Of a stretch of 64,000 nt of DNA, positions 12,101 through 27,100 are shown in pieces. The notes under the pieces are model-generated. The model was not told the origin of the DNA, did no database searches, and saw nothing but the letters and a program-made list of their open reading frames with translations. The position numbers and the translations under genes were made by a program. The first letter of the stretch is position 1, and every line of letters starts with the position of its first letter. Location: NCBI RefSeq assembly GCF_037038585.1, contig NC_092520.1, positions 7,704,501-7,768,500 of the forward strand, in the 5' to 3' direction. This DNA is from Patagioenas fasciata (lineage: Eukaryota > Chordata > Aves > Columbiformes > Columbidae).

Positions 12101-15100
12101 AGAAATTAGGGAGCTAAGCTATATCTAACTGTGGCAAAATAGCCTAATGAAGTTAAGTGTTTCATAAAGACTTAACAAATACGCTGGATTTTCCGATTGT
12201 GACTAAAGGAGCTTTATTAAAGTAATGTTTATCTGGATCATTTGCAATAGCAAACATAAGGAAATTAGGCTTTTAGAAGTTTTACCTCAAAACTGAAGGT
12301 GTAAAATAGCAAGATGTACACCAAAATTTAACTTGGGAGTTTCAATTCCTAGCATGAAACATAAGAAAATTTACTGGAGTGAATGCAGGTGGCATAAAGG
12401 GGAAATCCTGTGGTTTTATTTGCATTCATGCCATGACATATACATAGTATTTAAAATAAAAAATAGAAAAAGTGGATTTTATGCTCATTCTGAGCTCTCC
12501 CATATAATTTCCTTCAGGCCCATGTTCGTTGACTGAGGTCCAGCTTACCACATCAACACCTCCTGTTTCTTCTTTCCATGTGCTCCCTTGAAAAGACACT
12601 TTTGAAATCTTCACTTAATGTTCTTTATGGCTTCCTCCCAAGCAAACAGTCCTTAAGCCACAACATCCATATACTCCAACCATGCTGCCTTGCTAGCAGC
12701 AGCGATTCTTTTGCTTATGTAGGAAGCAGTAAGTTTGCACGGGTTGAAACTACATTCTGGTATTTCACGTATTTACTCTACATATGGTACTTGCAGTAGC
12801 ATGTAGCTCAGCTATTGCTGTTGCCAGCCCTGTGCTATGACATCAATTATGTGTCTCTATTGTTTGTAACGTTTGCCAATTTTTAATAGTTAATTTAATA
12901 CAATTTAAATAAGGAATCCTTAATAACAGTTTCATAGTCAAATACTTAAAGCTTTTTCCATGTTAATAGCTTGAAAAAACTTTTTATAAATCCTGTTGAA
13001 GAAGGTGACAATGAAATTCGTATCATTTCTCCACAAAACACACCTTCTATCCCCCACACCCCCACAAAGCCCTAACAAAACCATCCCATTGGTATTCTAC
13101 TGGACAGCATAAGTTCCTGAAGTTACAGTAGTAAACTGGATTTAAAGACCCAGAATGGATAATGCACCAGGTTTTAAACTAAACTCAAGTTAAAACCAGA
13201 AGTAAACATATTTTAAATGCATTTGTTAGATTTTTTTTTCAGTGCCTTTAATCTGGCAGCAAATCTGCTTGGAGCAGTTCTGTCTGTGATTTGTTGCTTT
13301 ATCTGCCAAATCAAAAGGTTGAGTGTCTTGGCTATTAAAAGGTAGAAGTAGGTGTCTTCGTGTTCTTTGGCATTCTTAAGGGCTGCTTGTAACTTGCTTT
13401 GCTGTTGGCAATGTTTGGATTCTTCTGGGGTGGATAATGAGCTGTAATGTGATATAGCAACGTTCCTGTACCTCTCTTGCTTTTCAGATGCTGTTTTTTG
13501 TTGTGGGTTAATTTTGTTGTGTAGTGTTGTGTCCCTCTTTTTTCCCCTTCTCCCCATATCTTCAGAAGTCACAGCATTTTACCTGCATTTGTTTGCAGTT
13601 GCGCTTGGTTTGTTTGGCTGATATCTCCACTCTTGCTGATAAACGAGTCGATATTTAATTGAAAATTGGGTCGTATTTGAATTTCATTTATCCCCTTCGC
13701 CTCCCTCTCCCACTGCCCTGTATTGCCATAATAGTTGCAGCCATCATTGCAATCTATTTCAAACTTCTTGGTTTTTTTTCTGATCCACAACACTGTGTAT
13801 TCTTGTTCTGACGTTATTTTTAATGTGAAATGTTAACTGTTGTGATGGTTAAGGCATCGTACTGAGAATGGTGGTGTAACTTGATTTGATTTAATTGTCT
13901 CTCCCTTTTTCTATCTACCAGAAACCAGTCTTACTACAGGTCCATATTCTTAAGTTTTGTATTTACATAAGTGATTATATCAGTCTGTAAGTTTTAGGGA
14001 GGGAATTCAGGTGTGTTATTTGCAATTACTTTTTATTCACCATGAGCTACAACTATCAAATCCAGGCTGCAGTTAAACAAGAAAAAACACCTTTCTGAAC
14101 AATATCCTTGTGTTCTTTTTTCTTCTTGACAAACCAACTTCGTTTACTATTTAGAAATACACTGTAATCCTTAGGTAGCTTTTAATCTTGAATTAATTCT
14201 CACGGTGACAGTCAATGTCACTTTGCTTTCATTGATACAGATATGCTGTAATTAGCTGGTTTTTATTCAGATTACTGAATTTGGGCTTACTACCCTTTTC
14301 ATATTTTTTTCTGTAATATATTAATAACCTGTCTTAGTAAGAGTTATTTCTCCTCAGAGCACTTGCATTTCAGTCATGAGTGTCACAGTATAGCACTGCA
14401 GAGTAAAGTTAAGAGTATCAAAAATATAAACAAAATGGATTTTAATTGTAGGAATGAAAGAAAAGTCAAAACCAAACATGAGCACTTTTGCATTCCTGGG
14501 CTGTAGTTATTTATAATAAGGATATGAAGTGCATAAGAAATAGCTACATTTGATTAGCTGTCTGATGGAAAAGCTCAAGATGCACAACTCCTAGCTGTGA
14601 ACTCTTCGAAACACAGGGACTAGCACACTATGCTGTGATTTGGAGGGGGAAATGGTGGTCTGGATTTAACAGAAAGCTGACTCAAACTTTCTTCTAGATT
14701 GGTTCAGTTAGAACTCTTTGCTACAACACTAGCATCATTATGCCTATCAAATGTAATTTTAAAACATAAAATAGATAAATTTTCTGGCAAACTACTTTGC
14801 ATTAAAAATATGGAATACGTGAAGTTTATTTCATTGCTGAATTTGCCATGTAAGTGGCTGGAAAACCAGAGAATCTTTCGTGTTGTTTCTCAAATACCAG
14901 GGAGCAGCACAGTTCAGCCTCTGATGTTTGGAGTTGCGTTGTTATGAATTTGAAGCTGTTACATTTTCAGAGGTTGATTTTCTGTTTTGTGGGGTTTTTT
15001 CTTTATTTTGTTTACACACAGCTACTTTATGAAGATAATTTCTTCAGATTTAATAATCTGTAAGTAAAATAAAGTGCATTAGAGGAAATGCTTTTGTCCG

Positions 15101-18100
15101 TGTTTTAAACTGTTAACGAGGAGCCTTTGTAGACAGGAATGTGCTCAGCCTCTTGGTATGTAGCAGGACTGACACAAGATGTTAGAACACCTAGTTTTAC
15201 TATAGCTCCATACTCTCTTTAGCTCTCTGAGGTTTTAACTAGTGAACAAATCTTTCTTTGAAGTGAATGGAATAACTATATTTTGCATTGTGAGAGTTTT
15301 TCTTTAAGAAAAGAAAATCATTTTAAAGATAGAATCTGGCTGAAGTAATCTTTCCTTTTACTGAGGAATAAAAGCAGATGTTATTTACTTCTGCTCTTGG
15401 CTTTAGTTTATCTTAGAGGCTGTTTGTGATTGGGACATGCCCTTGTGCACGGTAAATAGAGAAATTCCCGTCTGAAAGCTGTGGGTTACAGAGGAGTTCT
15501 TTCTGTGTACAACTTCTCGTACTGGTCCAGTTTCAAACCTAAGGGTTTGAAGCTCCATGTTTGCTCTAAAATTTTATGAAACTTGGTAAGCAGATGGTCA
15601 CTAACAAAATGCCCACAAACAATCTCTAAAATTGGGGGATGAGGGGAAGAGCTGATCTGGATTTATGAAACTCAAAATAGCATTGTTGGGAGAGGTTTGG
15701 TTCTGCTTTGTAATGTTCTTTACTTTATCTTGGATGTTAGGAAAAAATTCTTCGTGGAAAGGGTTGTCAGGCATTGGAACAGGCTGCCCAGACCTGTGCT
15801 GGAGTCACCATCCCTGGAGGGGTTTAAAAGGTGTTTCGACGAGGTTTTATGGACATGCTTTAGTGCCAGAGTTAGGCTATGGTTGGACTCAATGATCCTG
15901 AGGGTCTCTTCCAACCAAAATGATTCGATGATCTGCCAAGAATCAATGAAGCTTTGTGTATAGGTGCTGGAAAATACGACTTCATTTTCACTCCCCGTAT
16001 TCAGTGAAGGCCATTCCTGCTCCACCATAACCTGTATCACAGTGTATTTTAAAACTTTTACTCTGAGCAGCTTTGACATAGGCTGTAAAGGACATTTTTG
16101 ATCCTTTAGCTCTTATGCCCATGTCACAGGGTGCTGTTCAAATGTGCACTGAAGTTATACTTGGGATGAGCAAGGATGAGTTTTGTTTGCTCAGGGAGCT
16201 CTGAATATCTCATGGGAGATGTTAGTCTAAATTGAAGAAATACAAGCTAAATGAGGCAGGCATTTCCAACATCTCTATTAATAGAATGGTGGATTTTAGC
16301 TGTTCCTTTGCTTGACTGCCTCCCTTCACGGGAGGGCTGCACATGTACAGTACATGAGTGTCAGTTGAAACTTTTTTTTGAAGATACTTGTGTTTTGATG
16401 GGAGAGGTGACCTTTTTTTTTGTTCCTTTGAGCTCTGATTCTAACAGTTCATCTCAAAATCTGATCCTGTATTGGCCAAAAGAAAAGGTATGAAAGCGGC
16501 TGTCAGGGCTACATCTCCTTCAATGAGTTCACCTAGTTTAAGTGCAAAATATGAAATATATGGTATGGAATTGGGGGAGCTTGCATTACAATGGCTGCAA
16601 GAAGTACTCTAGACCCAGGCATCTTGAATTTTAGTTGTTTAAAAAAAAATAGATAGTTTAGTAGTGGCACTTTCTTAACCAAAATTACTAGAATTTTACA
16701 TGTCATCAAATATGTGAGCATGGAAGGAACAGCTTCTTGGTTTTGTTGCGGTTCTTTCTCCTGTTCCTGCTGGGAAAAAAAGTTTAGTCTCATTTAGCAG
16801 TAGACAAAAGTCATCTAGAGATGGCTGGTATGTTGATGGCATTTCACATGAAGAAATCACTTTTGAGATTAAAGGAAAGAGCAAGGAATAGAAGGAAGCA
16901 ACACAATTTCAAAATTTCATGTCTAGAATTCATTTTGGACTTTATGCTGTCATCTCAGTCCTCATGCTTTGTTACAAAGCTGACTATTTTACTTTGTTTT
17001 TCGGTATAAAGATAAATCTTGGACACATTCTGCAAAACTAGATATTCAGACTGCTTTGTATAATATCCAGGAGTACAAGACTTACCCTGTTTGATCTCTG
17101 AGACACCAAACTAAGTACTCAAGTGTGTAAACCTGTGTTGTCTTGCGTAACTTTCTTTCAGTCACTTTGTAGAAGGCTGGTGCTTGATTTTCATCAAATT
17201 ATATTTGAAGTTTGAGAACTTGCTGCTTTGCACATACAGATCATTTGTCAGGATTTGTTTTTTCTTATACCACACAATGAGTTTTGTTAAATAGGCAAAT
17301 AATTTAAATTACTTTCCTCTTTGATCCGTTAACTGAGATTCACTAAGAAAAGCTTTGCAGCAAGCTTTGAACGAGTGTTTTTGTTGCCCCTGCATTCTCA
17401 ATGGAGAAGGAACTCTTCTTTTTTTGGTAAAATCTTGATAGTTACTAGTTTAGGGTTGACCAGCTTCTTTTATGGAAACTACAGAGAAATAAAAGATTTA
17501 TCTGCAAAACTCCTTCATGAGGTGTGTGTTTAGTTTTGTGTTGTTGCTTATTAGCAGCATGATTTTTCTTGACTTTGCCTTATTTTCCCCACTTTTCCCC
17601 ATTTTGCACTTCTGCTAGGCTGCTACTTATATTCTGGTTTATAAGCTCTTAAACCAGAGCTAATTTTCATTAAGACTGGTTAAGCTCTGTTTAGTCAACT
17701 CAAAGCAAGTGATTGTCTGACAGGGCCCTGGGAGATGAAAAGAGAAGAAAGATATACACATTTTCCACACAAAATAGGAAACGTCGCATGTCTGGATTGT
17801 AGCATGATGTGTGTGAAGCTGCTTCATAGTGAGGATCTGGGCTAAAGGCTACGATCTGAAGAGTTTTGCTCCAACAGGTGGGCATTGTGCTATTTATAAG
17901 GAAAAGCATGTAGCACTGTCATGCAATAAATAGGACTAATTAAATTCTAAATAGTCTGGTTTTGCTTCAGTTTCTTATATGCCAGAAAATGCACCACGTT
18001 CAGTAGTTTGTATTCTGGGCTTTTGGTACTTCCTGTATTAAAACGAACCCAAATTGATTAATCATTTTTGCATCTTTGTGATGTTGGAAGAACATGATTT

Positions 18101-21100
18101 AATAATCATATCATTTTGGAATATGATTTAAACTTGTTTGGTGTTAGGTGCGAAAGTTTCCCAGATTTTCAGTTTATCAGGTTAAAATCCCAATTCTGCT
18201 ACTCTTTAAGTATACAAAAAGCAGTTAAATATGGAGTGTTGGTTTTTAGCCAATATGCTGCAGGGGCACAAGGATTTTATAATAGAAGCTGTTGCACCAT
18301 TAGAATCTCTTGACAGAACAGCTTACTTTGTACAACAAACTAGCATGAGCTCGTGACAAAAGAAGGCCTATTGCCACAAAATGATATGTCTGGGTATTTT
18401 TTTTCCTAGTAGTTAACCAGACAGCCCTTTACTGTAGGTGAAGCTACAGGGAATGGTATCTGCCAAGAAATATATCCTAGCATGCATTGAAAGATTTTTA
18501 CAGTTGCATTGAATTTATCATCCTGCATGATTTCTGTTTTTCTGAGGACACTGGTACACTTAGTGTGCCACAGGCATTACACGATCTGGGAGGCTTCATA
18601 GTAGATGATGTGTTTTGGCATGAGTGCTTCCCAGAAACTGGAAAACCTTGGATGTTAGGGAAGGTCATGGTCTGACCAGCAAACTTTGCTGTGCGGAGGT
18701 GAATATGCAGATCTTCATCCGCAGTTGCGGCACTGGAGGTAAGCACAGACAGAGGCATAACTCCTTTAACTCAAATACATGTTTCCTGACAGCTCCCAAA
18801 GGTTTTCAGGAAAAATGTGCTATTCTTGCTCTGAATTAGATTCTATTTAGAAGGAAATCTAGTTTCCAAAACCTTATTTTTAAAATGGAAGAGAGTAACA
18901 AATATTGCAAACAACTTTGCTAGAGTGAGACTTTGGAGCTAGTGAAATGAGACAAGTATTGAAGTAGAAATGCCACAGATCAGATGGCTTTGGTTATTTC
19001 TTATCTTTAGTTTTGTGTATTAAACTCAAGATGCAGCACTGCTGTTCAAAGGGAAAATGTGAATTACATGTGCATGATTATTTCTAAAATAACAAAGATC
19101 AAGATAATTTTTTGGCTGGAAAAGCAGAGTTGACTCAATGATTCTTGTGAGTCCCTTCAACTTGGGACATTCTATGATTCTGTGATCTGTTCAGTGAGAT
19201 GTGGGGACAAGAGGTCAGGATGTTGTTAATGCTCCATGGTGGTTTCAGTTTCACCATGCTGTAGAGTGAGGGCTTTAGAATGAAGCAATGTGGGAGTTAA
19301 ACATTCAAGAAACACCTAAATGGCACTTGCGTGAGTACTTTGTATGTTTAGAGGATACATATTTAGATTTAGAAACTCTGCTAGAGGTGTTCACTGATGA
19401 AATGTTCTGTGCATGAAATCTGGCTTGTTTTCTCTGCTTTTCTATAATGCAGGATTATGGAAGTCACAGATGCTGGAAGGTGACACAGGTACTTTGGCTG
19501 CCTCTGGGTGTACTTATTAACAGGTTTGATCTGAATCTCATATGGACCAGCTCTGGAACTGGAAGCTTTGAAGACTCGCCATTTAGCTTTATCAGATGGT
19601 GGCATCAACAGCTATGGGGCCTACTCTCACAAGTTGAGATCGGGAGTTCTTTGCAGCATTGAGGAGTATTAGATACTGAAGTTATATTACGTTAAAGATC
19701 CAGCTTCTTGAAAAAATAAGTCATCTTGCTGCTAAACAACTGTAGAATTGGGCCCATTGAGGATTTTTTTTGTTCTGCACTGTCTGCTATTGAAAAATGG
19801 TCTGTTCCAGCAGGCTGAGCTACAATAATGTTACTGTACTACTGCTAGCAAGCTGCAGGTAAGGGCATTTGTTAGTACTTCACGTGAGTCTAGGAGGTGT
19901 TCCGAAACACTGGATTGGTAGCATATTACCTTACAACAGTGGCTTGTACATGTGTTTCACAAGTCATGTTTTTAACACATGTCCATTGCCACAACTTATT
20001 TTTATTGTGTGGGGGTATGGAGCTATGAAATATTTACAGAATAAGACCCTTCGGAGCAGAAGGAAAGGGCTATAAGTGCATACTATAACGAAAATTCTAC
20101 ATTGTGCAAAGGTAGATGGTGGGGACAGTATTCTTGTCAGAGAGAAAGAGAACAGCATGGTAACATATTCAATGTGTACAATGATGATGGAGAGACCCAA
20201 GGATTAATATCTTTGGCATCACGTACTGATCACTCTCAGCTCTCTATAAACCGTGTTATGTGCCTTTTTGTACCTTAATGTAAAATCGTAGGATAGTCTG
20301 CATACGTGTGAGTTTGTTTGCTTGAGATAGCTTCATGTTTGCGGTAGGACATAAAGGTAGTGTTAAAGCTAAATAATTTTCAAAGTAATTAGTCTTCATC
20401 AGAATAGAAATGTTCCTCCTAATGCAATTCATTGTGCTTCCATCCATCCACTGTGTGTGACTATCCACACTATAAATGTTATATTGGAGAGTTAAATATT
20501 TATTATAATATTTAATATAGTGATTTAATATGATACTCTAATATATGAAACTTGAATATTTATTTCAATATTGAATCAGATGGCTGCCATTCAAAAATCA
20601 AAGCGTGACCAGCCACCTGTCTTAATGGATTCTCAACTAGTGCTGCTCATACAGAACCTGTAAGGAATGAATAAGGCATGTACCTCCGTTCTAGCTCATC
20701 AGAAACTGAAGAAGTGGCCGCATCGTCAAGTGTTTGCAGTTATGTTCTCTGAAAATACTGACTTAATGTTGAACAAATAACTGTTCATAGTTTTATTCTT
20801 GAATGCACTGAAACTAGCACATGATCAATGCAAAAGAATATGTTTCTCCCTGGTTAGAATAGGCCAATGAGTTAAATATTCTGAGCGTACCGCTTATGCA
20901 AGAATTGCATGTTAGTTGGCCAATACAGGCATTTTTCATCTCGTAATCAAGAATCACCTTTAGCCTATGATTCATAGGCTCATTATTAAGCATGTTTGTT
21001 AAGATAGGATCAAGGCTTTAAGTTTACAGATACTTTTTGGTGGGAACAATATGCTAGTGCATGTGTGGGAGCTAATACTTTGGACTAGATTTCATGATAA

Positions 21101-24100
21101 AATAATGGAACTGAATGTAGGGCAAAAGCGTTCAGTAGTTTTAGCATGTCTTGCATACTTCTCAGCCTTAGGGTGCTGAGGCAGTAGTTGATTTGTCGTC
21201 TTGTTTAGAGGAAGAGCTTAAGGTCTTTTCTTAAGACTAATGCAATATTGATAAAATTTGGAGCTTTGTCAGGATGATGCTTTAGCAGCAGGGGAAAAAC
21301 ACTTGGATATCTGAAAAGCTCTCTTAAGTGTTACACATATTAGAGGAAGAGAAAATTTTACCTGTGCAATTAATCTTATACATCCATCTCTGCTTTCTAT
21401 GAAATACAGGCAGTTAGAAGGTCGCAGACCTTTTGGAAATTACCGTGTGCAGGAAGGAAAGTTTGGCAGAAAGTTTATCTTTGTGACCTGAATAATTCAT
21501 GCTGATGGGTCACCCCCTAGTTTAAATCTGTTAAACTTGGAATACACGTTAGTGTTGTGTGTGGGAGACTGAGCTGACAGAAACCTCTACTGGTTTGAAC
21601 ATTCGCTGGAATCATTCACATTTTGTGCCCAGTAGAGCTCTGGACTCTTCTTCTTTGCACTATTTAACTTGTATTCATTGCACATAACTTCACCATCAAT
21701 AAACAACATCAGTGTATATGTGTGCTTAAAAACTCTCTCTGTGTGTTGGATTTGTGATTAAAATGGGTATTTTTAGACAGAAAAGAGCTTATAATTCACT
21801 GTTTAAAATGACCTACTAAGAAAGCTGTTATTGAGGTGAAAACAAAACAAAACCCACAAAAAAAAACCCCACAAACAAATAAAAAACAAAAGCAAAAAAT
21901 AGACACACATGCGGTACCAGCAAAAATTCCTAGTGGAGGTGTAGTTCATTGTGTCAAAACCTTTCTTTTGTGGAAAGATGTGGAATCACTGCTGGTTATC
22001 CATCTAAAGATTTCTTTGCCAGTATGCTATATTCACTCCAGAGATCTATAACCTTTACTTTCATAATAATTAACTTAAAAGCATGCCTGTCTAAAAGGGG
22101 AGAAAATGATACTGAGATGTCTGAAACATTAACAAGCCTTTTTTTTCTTTAAGCTTCATAAGAAAGAAAATTGTGGCCAGATATTTAATACAGTTATTCT
22201 TTACAAGAGGAAAGGAATGGACTTTTTGTTTTTTTTTCCAGGAAACTTCACTAAGGATTATTTACTTGCATTAGTTGAACTCAAATTGGCAGGACCTGGT
22301 AAACATCTTCTGAAATGAAATTTGTGATTCTAGCTTAAATAATCTCTTAATGTTTTGACTGTTGTCTCTAAGAAAATATGAATATTGAAGAACAGCAGAC
22401 AAAAAGGAATTGAAGGGAGAGGACCTGGAAAATTAATCTTTAGAAAGATAGCTAATATCTTTTAGATACTTTTATAGTGATTAATATTATAAGATTTTAA
22501 CAGAGATAGTTCTCTCCTGTTATAGCAATTGATCTTGATGGGTGCAGGAAACAAGCATGGTTTTTGGTGTATTTTTTTCCTGCATGATTCTAAGCAGTGC
22601 ATGGGAGAACTGCTTCAATATGGGCTGCTTACATCACATGGAACTGGTGGATATTTAAAGTGGAGATGATGTCCGTGTCTGGTTCTCATGATGCTTTTCA
22701 TTAATAACCAGTGTGCTGGAATGCATCATGTGTTAACAGAACAGCACAGTGCAGGGAATGTTTGCAGCTGCTCTTCAGACCAAGGTTAGAAGACAAAGTT
22801 ATGCTGATAAATTGGAGTAGTACTTCATGAATGGGTAAAGAAGGTGTCGAAGTTGAGTAGAAAAGGATTATCTGAAAGTGCTGGAGCACGACAAGAGGCT
22901 TTGGCTCATTTCAGTTTCATTGTAATCCACCAGTGCAAGGCTGCAGGAAAGATGGGCGTCCTTCTGTGTGTCTATAGAAAAAAGTATTATGAGACAGTTA
23001 TTTTCCATTATATTTGGTTCTGGGGAGCTTCAGTACCCAGCTTAGGGCACTATATTTAAAAAAAAAATTACTGAAACTTTAGAGGATCTAGAGATCAGCT
23101 GAATTAAGACTGGAAAGCTAGGAAACATTGAAAGAAAAATAGTAAGAAAGATAACAGAGATTAGTGTGTTTATGTGTGTTGATGCTTTTATGCGCAGAAG
23201 GTGGGTTATTTTAATGTCTCCACTGACAAGAGGAAGTTGGTTTTTTTTTAATCTGCACCAGAACATTGGACTTTTGGAGTATAGGATAGGTCCAAGGAAA
23301 CTTGGAATTGTGGAGATGTGGAGTAACCACTGAAAGCCAAGGTAGACATCTTTGGAGAACAGCAGGTAACTGTTGTACAGCTTATTGTTGCTGAAAGTGG
23401 GAGGACTTGTGCACTTCCCTTTTTCCTCATATTATTCTTACTTTTGTGTGTCATCATCTCCTGTTCTGTAGTGGCTTTTGCCAGTTTTGGTCTTCTGTGA
23501 ACCATTTCTTATCTTGTATGACGGTGGAAAGACAATGTGGGGCTGTGTCCCCACCATGTGTTGTCCCCGTCATCCCACCCAAAGCCAAAGTTAGGGTCTG
23601 AAATAATACAAAGGGTAGTTGGTTGAGGAGTCAGAGGAAAGTGTAACTTAAGGCTCACTCTTTCTTCTCCATTGATGCTTCTCCTCGACTGTTTGTGTTA
23701 CTGTCCTGACCTCTTCGTATGAATTTGTGTTGGTCTGAAAAATGAATTTGCGTGATGTGTTAAACTTGCATCAAGATCTAGGTGAATTAAGCTGTGGTTT
23801 GTATTGAAGAGTAGAAACGTTGTGGGAATGAAGGATTGAGTTGGCTTGTAGCACTAGCCACATAAGCCAGAGCCATTAGCTTCAAGTCTGTTGAGTTGTG
23901 AGCTTAATAGAGAGGAAGAGTCATAAAACTGACCAGAACTAGTGGTCCCTGATGCTGGTTCCACAACTGAATGTTTTGAGAACTTGTTCCTCAGAGGGAT
24001 CCAGGCTCCAACAACCTCTATGTTTAGTCAAGACTCTGCAGTAGCTGAGTGGAGCTTAGCAAACCAAGTTGGTCTAAATAGACCCATTTCAGATGTCACA

Positions 24101-27100
24101 TTGGAGTAGATGACCTCCGGAGGTGCTGCCCAACATGAATTATTTTATAAATCAGTTATCTGAAGTCTGTATAACTTTATTCTGCTATGGTGATCTGGAA
24201 ATTCAGGTTGCTTTCTTAAATTGAGCTTAAGAGAATACCAGCAACTTCTCTTACCTGAAAGCGTAACATGATGACGCTTGCAGGATGAATGGAACACCTT
24301 AAAATGGTCATTTTTTCCAAGCAGAAATGTATCAGATTAGATGAGCAGATAAGGATCATGGTATATTCAGTTTCTAAACTGCTCTGACTTGTTTATGTGC
24401 CATCATGGTATGCTTATGCTTGCGTAATTGTGCCCGTAACTGTTTCTGGATTAATGATACAAAAGCAGTTAAAATTAGAGACTGTATTTACAATTTGTGG
24501 CTGGAGCTGTTGAGACAAAGTTTAGCAGTAGTATTTTCATGTTAGCTTTTAAAGTACGATGAGGGTACTCAGCAGTTTAAATGTAAGATATTTAGGAAGC
24601 AAAGTTCTGATATGTCTTGAAGAATAGATTTTGATACATCATTCATAATGATTATCCGAATCGTAATTTGGCACCTACATGCATGTGAGAATTAAGATGA
24701 AAAAATTAAAGAAAAAATACTGTTTGTCAGTGCGACTTACCTATTGGGTTTTCAGTTGTGCTTCCCTTATTTTTAACTTCTATTACTGTTTCATTTATCA
24801 ATGCTTTGTTTGCTGATGAATTTTGGTAGACAATCATGATGTTACTCAGATAAATCTTTGAAGCAGTTATCCAGCTGCACCAGTTTTTACTCTGTTTTTA
24901 ACATAAAGTATCTTAATCATTTTTTTTTCCAGTTCTCAAGCACAAGAAGTAAAGCTCAGTCCAAGAGTTGTTGTAAATCTAGGCAGATACCTGAGGCAAT
25001 GATGCTGAGTTCACAGGGTTACTGATAGAGATTTAAAGTAGTTTCTAAGAATTGCAATTAGAAATTGCAGTTTTAGGTAGGAGAGAGAACATGATAGTCT
25101 TATTTGAATTGGAGGAAAAAGACAAGATGCAGCTTGATGAAATGAAAATATAAGATGTTGGCTGTAGAACAAGTTAGTCTGCATTATATTAAACCTTCCT
25201 TCTACCTTTTTTTATCCTGCTTATCTAGTGTAAATAAAATTAAAACACATTCCTTTTTAAACATGGAAAGCCCAGAAGAGAGTGGGTCTTCTCAGTTTTC
25301 TTTAATTCTTCCATAATTTATTTCCTGAGTCAGTGTATCTAGCTCTTAGAATTATGTTTTATGCAGCGGAAGAATTTTCAGCTGGGCATTTTTATTGTAA
25401 TTATAAGGAATGTGTGATCCAGACTTCCTTGTCCCCTTCTTGAGGTGACTGGGGTGAAGCCACTGAGAAGTTTGCTGGAGGCAACTCTTTCTACTAAAGC
25501 AGTTTGCTACAAATGGGTTTATTTAGTAGAGAAATGATTCATGACATATTTTGTTTTAAACTGCAAATGCAGATATTTTCTGGTGATGGTGAAGACATTT
25601 AATTTTCACTCGGTTTTCAAATACATGCTGGTTATATAATGTTCTTCCATCAGATTAAATGTTATTTACTGGCTCAGACTGAAATTTAGCATCACTCTGT
25701 TTTTCTAGCTTGATCACTTTAGAATGTCATTTGGGCTTGCTTTGTTTTAGCACAGGCTTCATTTGCAGCTCCCCAGTGTATTTCTTTGAGAAAGAAATCA
25801 GTTTTAAAAAATTAACAATTTTACATGCTTGAACTCATGTACAAAACTAATTTGATTATTGTTTTAAACAGATGGTTTGGTTCTCTAAAGAAAATTACAT
25901 ACTTATATCCAGGAGCTTTCTAATCTTATTTTCCGTATTTAAATAAGGACATTACCTATTGAAGAGGTGGGAAATTATTTAGAAATTCACCATATGCACA
26001 CATTAATTTCTCTGGGTTTAAAATGTCTGTTGGAATGTGTAGAGTCAGATTTGAATGTGTCAGGGTTCACAGTCATAGAACTGTTAATCTGTTGAAGTAC
26101 ATTTTAATAATAGATTTTACAGCCAACCTTTGTATTTTCTTATTTTAGTACTTCTGGTTTGTTATGTTTTTAAGAAGTGTCTGAAGTGCTTTCATGTCAC
26201 AGCTAAATCCTCTAGTGTTTTAAATATTGAGGAAGAATACATGTTGAATGTCCTGTAAATGTTTTCGAGGGGTTTTGCCAGAGTTCATAAACTTAATAAA
26301 ATAAAAATAAAATTGGTGTGTATTTGTGAAGTGATTTCAAGGTTGGGATATTTTGAAAAATATTTTTTTGAAATTGGATAAAATTAGAATAAATATTTTA
26401 GTCTTCATAATCAGCTTTTCAAGGTGAATGGAAAATAAGCACTACAATCCAAAATACTTATCAGCAGCTAGTTGAAAAACTCTTCTTGATGCTTTATATT
26501 AGACATGTGAAAACAAGGGGCTGTCCTGCCTTCTGTTCGAGGCAGGAAGATGATCTGTTATGAAAGTTCAAAGAAAACAATGCAACTAGAAAAAAAAATC
26601 TAATATAGAGATATTAGGTAATTCTTATATTTCATGTTAAACTTCACACAAACCATCCAGGCTAAAAAGGATTTTTATAGTTCAACAAATGACAGGATGA
26701 AAACTGACCCTTGATAACTTTGCTGCAACACGTCCCTCAATTCAGTTTCTCCTTCATTTGAGACTTGCTGTCAAATGTTCCATTAAGTTAATTGAAGTGT
26801 CTGTCTGTTTGTTCTTTGCCCAATAACACCTATTTTCCCTATAGCATAACAGTTTTCTGTGACCTACTGGAAAGATGTGGCAGGCATGTGTGCCTTGCCA
26901 GAACCTGTGACCAGGCTGTTTAAAATCAACATGGGTACATAGATCGTGTTAGCTCTATGGGGGATGGAGATAAATTAATCCCAAACCTATAAAATTTCTT
27001 CAGAAACAGTAAATTAAGCTTCATACCACCACTAGTGCTCACTGTAACTATTCCTAACACAGAATAAAAGGAGGGAAGTTTTTGTCTAGTGACCAACTTC

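Noticed and set aside
13213..13793. Two overlapping minus-strand open frames (74 and 119 codons) in intron 1
   Set aside because: Lys/Gln/Asn-rich from an A-rich strand; no recognised domain, no continuous frame between them and no convincing splice signals. A chance origin is more likely.
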